Assembly: GCA_965276005.1 (NCBI GenBank)
Contig: OZ254962.1
Span: 1,488,001-1,552,000, forward strand
DNA from: G965232465 sp965276005
GTDB taxonomy: Bacteria; Pseudomonadota; Alphaproteobacteria; JAQWUY01
Reading direction: 5' to 3'
Length of the DNA stretch: 64,000 nt
Shown here one piece after another: positions 56,419 through 64,000 of this stretch. The stretch's first letter is position 1. Each line of letters starts with the position of its first letter. The notes beneath the pieces are model-generated. The model was given only the letters and a program-made list of their open reading frames with translations, was not told where the DNA came from and searched no databases. Position numbers and translations under genes: made by a program.

Positions 56419-57314
56419 CAGAAATATCCTTGTGCTTTACGGTGTTCCATTGCCGCATCGGATGTTTTATCATCGAGGCGGGCGGCGCGTTCGTCATCAT
56501 TGCTGGCGGTGATTTCGGCAATCACTTGCTCCAAAGTGCTGGCGGTGGACAGCACTGCGGCGGTGCAGGTAATATCCCCACAAGTACGAAACCGTACCAT
56601 ACGGATTTCGACAATATCTGTGGGGTCGATTTCGATAAAGGCAGACACCGGGAATAATAGTCCCTTATGGGTGATACATTGTCTGTTATGTGCCAAATAC
56701 AACGCCGGCACGGGAATGTTTTCCCGGGCGATATAGTGCCACACATCGAGTTCAGTCCAGTTCGACAATGGAAACACCCGCATGTTTTCCCCCACAGATA
56801 TTTTGGGATTGTACAATGTGTGAATTTCGGGGCGTTGATTCTTCGGTGTCCAACCGCCGAAGGCGTCCCGCAAAGAGAATATGCGTTCTTTGGCACGGGC
56901 TTTTTCTTCGTCCCGCCGGGCACCGCCTATACACGCATCGAATGTGTTGTCCCGAATGGTTTTTAGCAACACGGTCGATTGTATAGCGTTGCGGGACGGA
57001 AACTTGCCCGCTTGTTCTTGTACAAGGTGTGTATCGATGGCGTGTTGTACGCATCCCACCACCAATCGACAGCCCAATTTTGCCACCAAGTCATCACGAT
57101 ACTGCAATATTTCTGGAAAATTATGCCCCGTGTCGATATGCAGCAGGGGAAACGGCATTTGGGCGGGCAAAAAGGCTTTTTTGGCAAGGTGGGTAAGGAC
57201 AATCGAATCCTTGCCGCCAGAAAACAGAATCACCGGGTTCGAGAACGATGCGTATGTTTCCCGTATAATACTAACGGCTTCGGCTTCGAGCATATCTAAA
57301 AAATCATAGTCCAT
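56418..57314 (-). CDS. cysD: Sulfate adenylyltransferase catalytic subunit
   Basis: ATP-PPase-fold subunit of 298 residues forming APS from sulfate and ATP. It has ESINTERNAL features of the family: FSNPVILFSGGKDSIVLTHL, the PP-loop SGGKDS, FPLLHIDTGHNFPE, GGARRDEEKARAKERIFS and the C-terminal RMVRFRTCGDITCTAAV. ATG 57314 (MDYDFLDMLEAEA) matches relatives and has AAGAAAG upstream. An extension to 57467 would add 51 residues with no family similarity. Confidence 0.93.
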   Translation of the reverse strand: MDYDFLDMLEAEAVSIIRETYASFSNPVILFSGGKDSIVLTHLAKKAFLPAQMPFPLLHIDTGHNFPEILQYRDDLVAKLGCRLVVGCVQHAIDTHLVQEQAGKFPSRNAIQSTVLLKTIRDNTFDACIGGARRDEEKARAKERIFSLRDAFGGWTPKNQRPEIHTLYNPKISVGENMRVFPLSNWTELDVWHYIARENIPVPALYLAHNRQCITHKGLLFPVSAFIEIDPTDIVEIRMVRFRTCGDITCTAAVLSTASTLEQVIAEITASNDDERAARLDDKTSDAAMEHRKAQGYF

Positions 57315-57360
57315 AGGGTGTCTTTCTTGTTGTGTGTATGTGAAAAAAACAGGGTTTGTA

Positions 57361-58329
57361 TTATGTGTGCAAGCCACACTCTTTGGTGTCTGGGTTTTCC
57401 CACCACCAACGCCCGGATCGAATGTGTTCGCCCGGCTGTATAGCACGGGTACACGGGGCACAGCCAACGGATGGAAATCCGGATTTTTGCATGGGATTAA
57501 AGGGAATATTATGGGTGTCGATATATGCCCACACTCGATCTTCTGTCCATTCGATAATCGGGTTTATTTTGATGACATCAAAGGCGGCATCGTAAGCGAC
57601 AACCGCTTGTTCTGTGCGGGTGATAGATTGGTGTTTTCGCAGCCCCGTAATCCATACTTTTTTGTTGGCCAATGCCCGTTTTAAGGGGTCTATTTTGCGG
57701 ACATGGCAACATTTTTTACGGTTCTCGATACTGCTGTAAAATCCGTTTGGTCCAGTGGTTTTTATCAGCTGTTGCAACGCCCGGGTATCGGGGGTAAAAG
57801 CGTCTATGTTAATGTGCAACGCTCTCAAAGTTGCGTGCCAAGTGCTGTAAGTCTGTTCAAAAAACCGCCCCGTGTCGAGGGTAAACACCGATATATCTTT
57901 ACCCACCTGAGAAATAGCATGGGTGATGGCTTGGTCTTCGATACTAAAACTTGTCGACAGCACCGCCGTATCCCCATACAAGCGGTTAATATAAGCGATT
58001 CTCTCAGCTAATGTTGCCGTGCTTAAATGACGGGTTAAGGTATCGATCTGTGTCGATATATGGGGTGAATGGCTATCGTTATCGCTTGTCGATGGGGATT
58101 GTGTTGCCGTACGCAAAAAAACTTTTAAATCATCGACACCGCCTATGTGGGTCGTGCCATCAAAAATTTGTGGCACCGATCGCACCTGTGGCAACAAGGA
58201 CTTTAATGCGGTCATTACCTGTTTGTCGTGTACATTCTTTTCTGTAAAAGCCATCTGTGCCGATGTCAACATAGATTTTGCCATATCACAATAGGGGCAA
58301 TGCTTTTTGGTGTATACAATAATATCCAT
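57361..58329 (-). CDS. cysH: Glutaredoxin-APS reductase fusion
   Basis: A 322-residue two-domain protein that reduces APS to sulfite. Residues 1-75 are a glutaredoxin with the active site C11-P-Y-C14 and the GSH-site SVPQIF. Residues about 105-322 are a CysH reductase. Cys pairs CC at 207-208 and C290/C293 mark the 4Fe-4S APS-specific type, and the catalytic Cys lies in ECGLH (C318). In plants a glutaredoxin-like domain follows the reductase; here the order is reversed. I chose ATG 58329, with GAAGG 11 bases upstream; ATGs at 58347 and 58374 are in frame. First gene of cysHDNJI-cysG. Confidence 0.92.
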   Translation of the reverse strand: MDIIVYTKKHCPYCDMAKSMLTSAQMAFTEKNVHDKQVMTALKSLLPQVRSVPQIFDGTTHIGGVDDLKVFLRTATQSPSTSDNDSHSPHISTQIDTLTRHLSTATLAERIAYINRLYGDTAVLSTSFSIEDQAITHAISQVGKDISVFTLDTGRFFEQTYSTWHATLRALHINIDAFTPDTRALQQLIKTTGPNGFYSSIENRKKCCHVRKIDPLKRALANKKVWITGLRKHQSITRTEQAVVAYDAAFDVIKINPIIEWTEDRVWAYIDTHNIPFNPMQKSGFPSVGCAPCTRAIQPGEHIRSGRWWWENPDTKECGLHT

Positions 58330-58374
58330 GCTTGATAATACCTTCATAAAATAGGGTTTATGTGTAAACTTCAT

Positions 58375-58403
58375 TATATACTGTTAATTTTTTTATTTGT
58401 CAA
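58375..58403 (-). promoter_or_regulatory. Promoter of the cys operon
   Basis: Minus-strand TTGACA (58403-58398) and TATATA (58380-58375) with a 17-base A/T-rich spacer; an overlapping TATAAT gives a 19-base spacer. It lies about 45 bases before cysH. Confidence 0.65.
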
Positions 58404-58553
58404 CAAAAAAATATTGTTTAGTTTAATATACAAAAATAATGTGTAAAATTCGTAAGACACCCCCCGCAATTTTTGTATCCCACATATTTTTTTATGGTGC
58501 ATAGGTAAAATTGGTGTATAGTGGTACAAAACGACAGACAAAGGAATAAGGCT

Positions 58554-59660
58554 ATGCAATGTATAACAATTGGCGGGGCGACGGTAGATATTATTGTACA
58601 GGTTGCCGCCCGAGATGTGGAACGCTTGACCATGCACAATACGGATATTTCGTTTATGATGGTCGAGTTGGGTCGCAAGATCGAAACCGATTCCATCGAT
58701 ATTAGTGTGGGGGGCGGGGCGGTTAATGCGTCTGTGTCGATGGCTCGGTTGGGACACCGGGTATCACCGATTATTAAAATCAAAAACGATATGAACGGGC
58801 GTAAAATTCTGCAGCTGTTACAATCGGAAAACATTGTCGCCACGCATGTATACGATACGGCAACCAAGCCCACCGCTACTTCTGTGTTGCTGTCCAGTAT
58901 CGAGCGGGATCCTACGGTATTTACCTATCGGGGGGCAAATACCGAATTGGCTGCGGGCGATGTTACCGCCGCCCATGTACAAGGTGCGGATTTGGTATAT
59001 ATTACCGCTCTGTCGGGCGACAGTGCCAAAGAGTTTGTCCCCATTGTCACCACCGCCCACAAGGCAGGTGCATTTGTTGCCACCAATCCGGGGATTTTAC
59101 AGATTCAACGCTTTGGAGCGGACATTATCGGCAGTTTTCCCCACATCGACTGTGTTACCATTAACACCCGTGAAGCATCGGCACTGATGGGCGGTGTGAT
59201 AGATGCGGGGTGTGTTGCCGCCCAAGTGTCCGCCCCCACCAATTATCCCCACAAAGATAAAATGCGGGTATTAAAATCAGGCTTATCGACCCCGCAACAC
59301 CATATGGGGTTAGCCTCATTTATGAAGTCTGTAACCGCTTTGGGGTTGGCATATATAGTGATAACCGATGGCAAAAACGGGGCGTATATGGGAACAAAGG
59401 ACGGTATATACTTTGCCCCCTCTATCCCCACGCAAGTAGCAGGCACCATCGGGGCGGGCGATGCTTTCGCATCGACCTTAACATCGTTTTTAGCAAACCC
59501 GACAAAAACCCCACAGCAAGCGTTACTAGCAGGCACCCTCAACAGTGCATCTGTGGTATCCCACACGGACACACAAACGGGATTGTTATCACACACAGAC
59601 CTAAACAACCGCATGACAAAAGACCTGTTACACACGGTGGTATGTATGCCGTTTGTTTAA
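58554..59660 (+). CDS. PfkB-family sugar kinase
   Basis: Ribokinase-like kinase of 368 residues. It begins CITIGGATVDIIVQV and has the PfkB signature 1 region DISVGGGAVNASVSMARLGH. The catalytic end reads VAGTIGAGDAFASTLTSFLA, with Asp as base and the anion hole GAGD. A less usual stretch around residues 225-265 (NYPHKDKMRVLKSG) is an insertion. The substrate (adenosine, ribose or another sugar) cannot be told. It is divergent from cysH and ends 41 bases before the CRISPR array, with AAGGAATAAGG before the start. Confidence 0.85.
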   Translation: MQCITIGGATVDIIVQVAARDVERLTMHNTDISFMMVELGRKIETDSIDISVGGGAVNASVSMARLGHRVSPIIKIKNDMNGRKILQLLQSENIVATHVYDTATKPTATSVLLSSIERDPTVFTYRGANTELAAGDVTAAHVQGADLVYITALSGDSAKEFVPIVTTAHKAGAFVATNPGILQIQRFGADIIGSFPHIDCVTINTREASALMGGVIDAGCVAAQVSAPTNYPHKDKMRVLKSGLSTPQHHMGLASFMKSVTALGLAYIVITDGKNGAYMGTKDGIYFAPSIPTQVAGTIGAGDAFASTLTSFLANPTKTPQQALLAGTLNSASVVSHTDTQTGLLSHTDLNNRMTKDLLHTVVCMPFV

Positions 59661-59701
59661 TCGCTGTGGTAGACACAAAACAAAACAAAATCCAAGGGGC
59701 T

Positions 59702-60127
59702 TACACATTTACACCGTGAAATAAGTTTTTGGGTGTTAACCATCTTTATGTGCATGAAGTTCATCAACCCGCATTTACACCGTGAAATAAGTTTTTGGGT
59801 GTTTATGACATTACAACAAGATATAAACAGTTCCCGCATTTACACCGTGAAATAAGTTTTTGGGTGTGACAAGGTAAACGCTACTTGGGGCTTGCTTCCC
59901 GCATTTACACCGTGAAATAAGTTTTTGGGTGTCTGTTTATTTCATCTAGGTAGTATTCTCCACCCGCATTTACACCGTGAAATAAGTTTTTGGGTGTAAG
60001 TCGAGATTGAACTAACAAATAAGTTGTCCCGCATTTACACCGTGAAATAAGTTTTTGGGTGTGTTTACCAAGACTGGTAGCAAAACCAAGACCCCGCATT
60101 TACACCGTGAAATAAGTTTTTGGGTGT
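59702..60127 (-). CRISPR. Seven-repeat CRISPR array, likely transcribed leftward
   Basis: Seven 35-bp repeats at 59702, 59768, 59833, 59898, 59963, 60028 and 60093 alternate with six unrelated spacers of 30 bp (one of 31). Six repeats are identical. The one at 59702 is degenerate over its first four bases, marking the leader-distal end, so transcription should run on the minus strand from 60127. In that sense the repeat begins ACACCCAAAAACTTATTTCA and ends CGGTGTAAATGCGGG, with an ACACC/GGTGT stem. It lies about 250 bases downstream of, and on the same strand as, the effector gene. No cas1, cas2 or cas4 is seen. Confidence 0.95.
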
Positions 60128-60378
60128 TGCTTGTTCCCTTATTCTTGATATTTCATGAAAAAACACACTTTTACATATCAAAAAATCCATAATGTTACGG
60201 CTATGCGGTACTCCTATCCCAAAATTTATAATGATACTAACGGGCGACGCCCTAACGCAAATCTGCTTGGACTTGCTAAAATGTTTTCAAGTATCGGCGT
60301 AATTCATACCACACTCAATCAAGCCATAAAGCATGGTCATACAATCTCGTGCAGAAATAAGCCGATGCAGGTACCAGC
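60128..60378 (-). ncRNA. Candidate tracrRNA/scaffold RNA region between effector and array
   Basis: A gene-free 251-base stretch on the same strand as effector and array. It is rich in potential stems: ATCGGC (60361-60366) with GCCGAT (60293-60298), GGGC/GCCC at 60242-60252, ACTTG/CAAGT at 60271-60292, and CCAT/ATGG near 60325-60337. Short matches to the repeat complement are CCGCAT (near 60203) and TTTTGGG (near 60215), but in the wrong order for one continuous duplex. It could be a tracrRNA, a leader, or a transposon-type guide scaffold. Placement is the main support. Confidence 0.4.
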
Positions 60379-61923
60379 TTATAAATCCATGCTATACGAT
60401 TTTATAAAATCTGTCAATAGTTGTTTTTTCTTTTCTTTGTCATCAGTGGATTTGTTTTTGTATTTATCCTTATAAAAATATCCTTCTAGGGCAATATTAC
60501 GGCTGGCGTTTATATCGGCATCTTGCTCATAACCACATTGTACGCATTTAAATTCATCCCTTTCAATTCCATCAGCGACTGGTCTATTTTCTTTATCGAT
60601 ATTGCCACATTTTGGACATAATTGGCTGGTATATGCGGGGTGTATACTGTATGGTTTGGCTAATCCATGTAGTTTACATTTGTATTCGAGTATTTGTTTT
60701 AATTTTCCATATTGTTGTCGGTTAAATAATTTATTATTGGAGCTTTTATATCCCTTTAAATTCTCGATAATAATTTGTGATTTATGTTTTACCGCACATT
60801 CTATAATTGTATTTGCGGTTTTGTGCACCACTTCATCGGCGATGGCTTTACGGGTTTTGTCACGGACAATTTTACCGGCTTTTTGTTGTTTTTTGGTTTG
60901 CTGTAATTTATGTTTTTGAATGGATCGTAGCTGTTTACCATCGATATTTTGCGATTCTAAAACCTGTCCATGTTTATCGATAACGGTTATACTTGCCAAA
61001 TTGTATATACCCCTATCGACCCCCAAGTATGTAATAGGGTCGATTTTTTCTGCTTTAAATTCGAAGGCAATATGCAGTTCATATATGTCAACGGGTTTGC
61101 CCTGTCGTTCGGTGATGTGTACCAGTTTGGCGGTTTTGGCGGTGCCTTGTGCGATAAACGCATCGTATTGAAAATCCATACTAAACGCAAGGGGCAGCAA
61201 GATACCGGTTTTCGAATTGATAGTATAGCCGTTTTTAAACAGTAAAACCGTACCTTTTCTGACACCCGATAAAACAGTTAAAGGCATTTTTATATTGGCA
61301 GGTTTGGCACATTTGCACTTTGCCGTATGCGTATTGATATACGCATAATAGTTGTCATTATCGGGACAGTGTAACAATAAGAATCCTTTACCTATATCAG
61401 ATGTTGGAATTTCAGCAGGGCGGATTTTGCCTTGTTTACGGAGTAAAGCGGTTTTATCCCGCAAAGCGTTTTCTGTTTCTAAATCGGTGCAGGTGATAAA
61501 GTGTTCATAAATGCTGTAATCGATAAAATCTTGGTGGTTTTTGGATATGGATTGCACAGTGGGGACGCCCGGTTTGCCGCTGCGGCTTTTATCTGCTTGA
61601 TCTTCGTATAATTCCACATAAGACTTTATTTGTGCCACCACATCCTCTTTGACACCAAATTTACAGCTGTTCGATAAAATGGGGAATTTTTGCCTAATGT
61701 ACCTATCGATTTCGTTGCCTTGATTGCGTAAATATTCCCTACGGTCTCTTTTGGATTGTGCTAACAATTCCTGTACTTGTTGTTCCGATGGCAACCAGTG
61801 TTTTAGAGTATGCCCATATGCCACATGTGCTTTGTACATCATGTTTTTTAAAATCTTTTTCTTGCGATTCGTCGGGTTGTGTATTTGAAATACAGCGGTT
61901 TTATGTGATATTATCTGTGCCAT
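60379..61923 (-). CDS. Compact type V CRISPR effector, TnpB/Cas12-like
   Basis: RNA-guided nuclease candidate of 514 residues. The C-terminal half is a split RuvC: LGVDRGIYNLA (Asp303), IIIENLKG (Glu387) and DADINASRNIA (Asp470). A zinc ribbon C436-C439/C460-C463 (CPKCG, CVQCG) lies between the last two. All three catalytic acids are present, so DNA cleavage is expected. The first 290 residues resemble no specific Cas12 subtype that I can name; GKPGVPTV near 116 and a KCKC pair near 203 are visible. A CRISPR array follows on the same strand. Size and layout are closest to the Cas12f/V-U group. The start lies 4 bases after the SYLF gene stop, with only a weak ribosome site, so coupled translation is likely. 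A plain IS605-type TnpB is the alternative, but no transposase or end sequences are seen. Confidence 0.85.
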   Translation of the reverse strand: MAQIISHKTAVFQIHNPTNRKKKILKNMMYKAHVAYGHTLKHWLPSEQQVQELLAQSKRDRREYLRNQGNEIDRYIRQKFPILSNSCKFGVKEDVVAQIKSYVELYEDQADKSRSGKPGVPTVQSISKNHQDFIDYSIYEHFITCTDLETENALRDKTALLRKQGKIRPAEIPTSDIGKGFLLLHCPDNDNYYAYINTHTAKCKCAKPANIKMPLTVLSGVRKGTVLLFKNGYTINSKTGILLPLAFSMDFQYDAFIAQGTAKTAKLVHITERQGKPVDIYELHIAFEFKAEKIDPITYLGVDRGIYNLASITVIDKHGQVLESQNIDGKQLRSIQKHKLQQTKKQQKAGKIVRDKTRKAIADEVVHKTANTIIECAVKHKSQIIIENLKGYKSSNNKLFNRQQYGKLKQILEYKCKLHGLAKPYSIHPAYTSQLCPKCGNIDKENRPVADGIERDEFKCVQCGYEQDADINASRNIALEGYFYKDKYKNKSTDDKEKKKQLLTDFIKSYSMDL

Positions 61924-61927
61924 TTTA

Positions 61928-62779
61928 TTACTCTGTGCTTATGGATAAATCCTGTAATATTTGACGGAGATTGTCGGCGTCAGGGTTGGAAAACACTTGG
62001 TCGTATATGATGGTTTGGGTGTTGGCACCGCTGGCACTGTAATATCCTTCGTTTAAGTCCGCTTTTTGCGTCAGTGCTTGCCCGTCAAAAGCCACCCCAA
62101 TGGTCGCCCCTTTGTTTATCGAATAGGTGCTTATGCTGAAGGCGAATCCTTGTCCATCGCCCACATTGCCTACCGCTGCGTTCATAGACGCCTCGACTTT
62201 TACTTGCCGTTGTAACAAATTGTCCAGTGCCTGTTGGTTTTGGATGACGGTAATGATACTGTTTGACGATGCACCGAATTGTAGCCCTATGCCCACATTG
62301 GACGCATTATAAAAAGACGGATATGACCAATTGCCCGCACTGTCCCGTACCAGCAACATACCATCGCCGCCGCCAAAGCTAAAAAAGAAACTGGCTTTTA
62401 ACAGGGATGGAAACAACAGCACTGCCCTAGCTGTACTCAGCTTTTGTTGTAGCTCTTGGTGAAACGAATGGGCTTTGGTTTTTTGCAACATCTCATACGC
62501 ACCTAATACCAATTTGCTTGCTTCGATATTTAGCTGTGTCACGGCATCATCGGACAAGCCACTTTTTTCTGACACCACCCGTTTCCCCGATTCCGTAGTC
62601 AGTTTTTTCTCCGTAGGGACAATGGTCTGTCTTGCCCCCCCCGTTTCTGTAACGGTGATCTTGTCTAAATCGATCACTTCGATAGTATCTTGTTTCGGAT
62701 TGCCCACAGCATAAAGGGGCACACACAATGCCCCCATATATACAATGCGTTTGCATATGTTAAAAACCGTCCTGTGCAT
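61928..62779 (-). CDS. SYLF (Ysc84-type) lipid-binding domain protein, exported
   Basis: A 283-residue protein with an N-terminal signal-like helix (IVYMGALCVPLYAVG) and a C-terminal SYLF domain from about residue 75. The domain signs are ARAVLLFPSLLKASFFFSFG, GGDGMLLVRDSAGNWSYPSF and GIGLQFGASSNSIITVIQ. SYLF domains bind phospholipids; a role in the envelope is likely but unproven. AGG lies 9 bases before ATG 62779; an upstream ATG at 62794 is possible. It stops 4 bases before the CRISPR effector start, so the two appear to be co-transcribed, which is unexpected. Confidence 0.82.
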   Translation of the reverse strand: MHRTVFNICKRIVYMGALCVPLYAVGNPKQDTIEVIDLDKITVTETGGARQTIVPTEKKLTTESGKRVVSEKSGLSDDAVTQLNIEASKLVLGAYEMLQKTKAHSFHQELQQKLSTARAVLLFPSLLKASFFFSFGGGDGMLLVRDSAGNWSYPSFYNASNVGIGLQFGASSNSIITVIQNQQALDNLLQRQVKVEASMNAAVGNVGDGQGFAFSISTYSINKGATIGVAFDGQALTQKADLNEGYYSASGANTQTIIYDQVFSNPDADNLRQILQDLSISTE

Positions 62780-62923
62780 GGTATTACCTGTCATAACTAT
62801 ATATAGTCCCTATGTTTTTGATAAAGATAGTCGAAATATACTCTTTTTGCGAGGTATTTGCAATACCATATAGTCAAAATTACATAATAATGATTCCATG
62901 TACTGTACGGGTGGCTTGTGCAT

Positions 62924-63053
62924 GAGTCTAGGGGGCTCCGCCCCCGTGCGTACAATGTGGATTTTACCGTGCTTCGCACGACAAAATACCACACGCACTT
63001 CCCCCCATGATCGAGCACCACATCGGGCTATCGCCCTCAGCGGTTGCAACCAA
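62924..63053 (+). repeat. Palindromic intergenic element, copy C
   Basis: First of two direct tandem copies of about 130 bases between cobO and the SYLF gene. Order of hairpins: GGGGGC-TCC-GCCCCC; outer GTGCGT/ACGCAC enclosing TGTGG/CCACA, ATTTT/AAAAT and CGTGC-TTC-GCACG; GGGC-TATC-GCCC; then the half palindrome AGCGGTTGCAACC. The stretch 62780-62923 upstream holds no gene that I can see. Confidence 0.88.
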
Positions 63054-63183
63054 AGTCTAGGGGGCTCCGCCCCCCGTGCGTTTAATGTGGATTTTACCGT
63101 GCTTCGCACGACAAAATACCACACGCACTTCCCCCCGCATCGAGCACCACATCGGGCTATCGCCCTCAGCGGTTGCAACCGCT
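63054..63183 (+). repeat. Palindromic intergenic element, copy D
   Basis: Second tandem copy, nearly identical to copy C, complete with the terminal AGCGGTTGCAACCGCT. It ends 8 bases before the cobO stop. Confidence 0.88.
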
Positions 63184-63191
63184 TTTCTATA

Positions 63192-63797
63192 TTAAAACTC
63201 AATACCCACCTGTGCTTTTATGTCGTTGTGAAAATGGTGTTTTTTCATTTCCATTTCTGTAACCAAATCGGCAATGTCGATAATTTCGGGTTTGGCGTTG
63301 CGACCGGTTAGTACCACATGTACCGCTTCGGGTTTTTGTTGCAACACCTCGATAACATCGTTTACACACAAATACTCATAGCGAAGTACAATGTTTATTT
63401 CATCCAATATAACCAACGGATACTCGTTGGACAAAATCATTTTTTTTGCCTCCTGCCATGCTTTGTTTGCCATGTCCACATCACGGTTACGATCTTGTGT
63501 TTCCCAAGTAAAGCCCTCGCCCATGACTTTCATCGTACACAGATCGGAAAAGGCTTGTAAGATTTTCTTTTCTCCCGTTTGCCAGCCGCCTTTTACGAAC
63601 TGAATAATGCCGGTGTGCATACCGTTGCCCATCGCCCGTATGGCAAGCCCCATAGCGGCAGTGGTTTTTCCCTTGCCCCGCCCCGTATGCACCATAATTA
63701 AACCCTTAGTTTTGTTTTTTCTCGCCAGCATTTTATCCCGTGCAGATTTTTTCTTTTGCATTTTAAGTTTGTGTTGTTGTGCCAATATATCAGTCAT
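63192..63797 (-). CDS. cobO: Cob(I)yrinic acid a,c-diamide adenosyltransferase
   Basis: CobA/CobO/BtuR-family enzyme of 201 residues adding the adenosyl group to corrinoids. It has the P-loop HTGRGKGKTTAAMGLAIRA, then GIIQFVKGGWQTGE, ILDEINIVLRY and HVVLTGRNAKPEIIDIADLV. An N-terminal basic stretch (KLKMQKKKSARDKMLARK) precedes the P-loop. ATG 63797 has AGGA 7 bases upstream. It follows cobN by 9 bases, pointing to a cobalamin operon. Confidence 0.93.
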   Translation of the reverse strand: MTDILAQQHKLKMQKKKSARDKMLARKNKTKGLIMVHTGRGKGKTTAAMGLAIRAMGNGMHTGIIQFVKGGWQTGEKKILQAFSDLCTMKVMGEGFTWETQDRNRDVDMANKAWQEAKKMILSNEYPLVILDEINIVLRYEYLCVNDVIEVLQQKPEAVHVVLTGRNAKPEIIDIADLVTEMEMKKHHFHNDIKAQVGIEF

Positions 63798-63806
63798 AAT
63801 CATATC

Positions 63807-64000
63807 CTATGTGTGGTTAGTTGTGTGCTTGGTGTTAAGAATGGTTTGTAAAGTATTATACACACTATTTTTACGCTGTACACGCCATAATCCCCGGGCA
63901 ATAGCGTCTTGGAATTTTTCGGCGATGTCGTACAGGGCGTCTGGGTTGTTGTGCAGCAAAAATGTATACACGGTGGCATCGTTTATGTACGCCTCGAACA
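63807..64000 (-). CDS. cobN: C-terminal end of cobaltochelatase CobN (partial)
   Basis: An open frame that enters from the right window edge and ends in TAG at 63807. It encodes about 63 residues, including FLLHNNPDALYDIAEKFQDA and IARGLWRVQRKNS, which is the typical C-terminus of CobN/BchH-like chelatase large subunits. The rest of the gene lies outside the window. Placement directly before cobO supports the assignment. Confidence 0.75.
   Translation of the reverse strand, partial: FEAYINDATVYTFLLHNNPDALYDIAEKFQDAIARGLWRVQRKNSVYNTLQTILNTKHTTNHT

Noticed and set aside
59657..60099. Minus-strand frames giving repeated NTQKLISRCKC peptides
   Set aside because: They are translations of the CRISPR repeats, not genes.
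60155..60475. Plus-strand 106-residue frame across the effector-array gap
   Set aside because: It runs antisense into the effector 3' end and shows no protein family signs.

Overview
The window is a piece of chromosome from a Gram-negative bacterium, most likely a proteobacterium. The evidence is two haemagglutinin-type exoproteins with signal peptides, periplasmic binding proteins, a family 25 (LPS-type) glycosyltransferase, MurJ and a Fur-type iron box. I see no rRNA, tRNA, transposase or prophage genes, and I cannot name the species by eye. Genes are densely packed, with frequent ATGA overlaps and clear Shine-Dalgarno sites.

Layout. (1) 170-8926: a 2918-residue adhesin with 24 FG-GAP-type repeats. 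(2) 8954-21932: a catabolic island. Two divergent units leave a shared operator region at 15.5 kb: hyuA-hyuB-hyuB'-ald leftward, and a GAF protein plus a five-gene peptide-type ABC importer rightward, ending with an XRE-cupin regulator. (3) 22015-23598: an AT-rich FRG-TPR gene. (4) 23984-28823: a Fur-type siderophore or cobalamin-type importer with two paralogous binding proteins. (5) 29110-33183: a second, shorter adhesin with a 12-G coding tract. (6) 33327-43814: housekeeping genes, namely ilvBNC, murJ, a Trm112-like protein, polyamine synthesis (speD, speE, decarboxylase), a glycosyltransferase, a MarR regulator and cysQ. (7) 43809-50660: metF, cbiX, a PAP2 phosphatase, and the four-gene ltnD-otnK-otnC-otnI pathway for four-carbon sugar acids. 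(8) 50679-58329: the assimilatory sulfate operon, with an APS reductase fused to glutaredoxin and a truncated CysG. (9) 58554-62779: a sugar kinase, a CRISPR array, a compact TnpB-like type V effector and a SYLF protein. (10) 62924-64000: tandem palindromic elements, cobO and the end of cobN.

How genes fit together. CysN without APS kinase, an APS-type CysH, CysIJ, siroheme genes and CysQ make one coherent sulfur pathway. The missing methyltransferase of CysG would have to come from elsewhere, plausibly a cobalamin gene, since cbiX, cobN and cobO are present.

The most interesting locus is 59.70-61.92 kb. A 514-residue effector with intact RuvC residues is followed on the same strand by about 250 bases of hairpin-rich DNA and then a 7-repeat CRISPR array. 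No adaptation genes lie nearby. A second strong signal is a family of about 130-bp palindromic elements (four copies here) whose stems show compensatory base changes.
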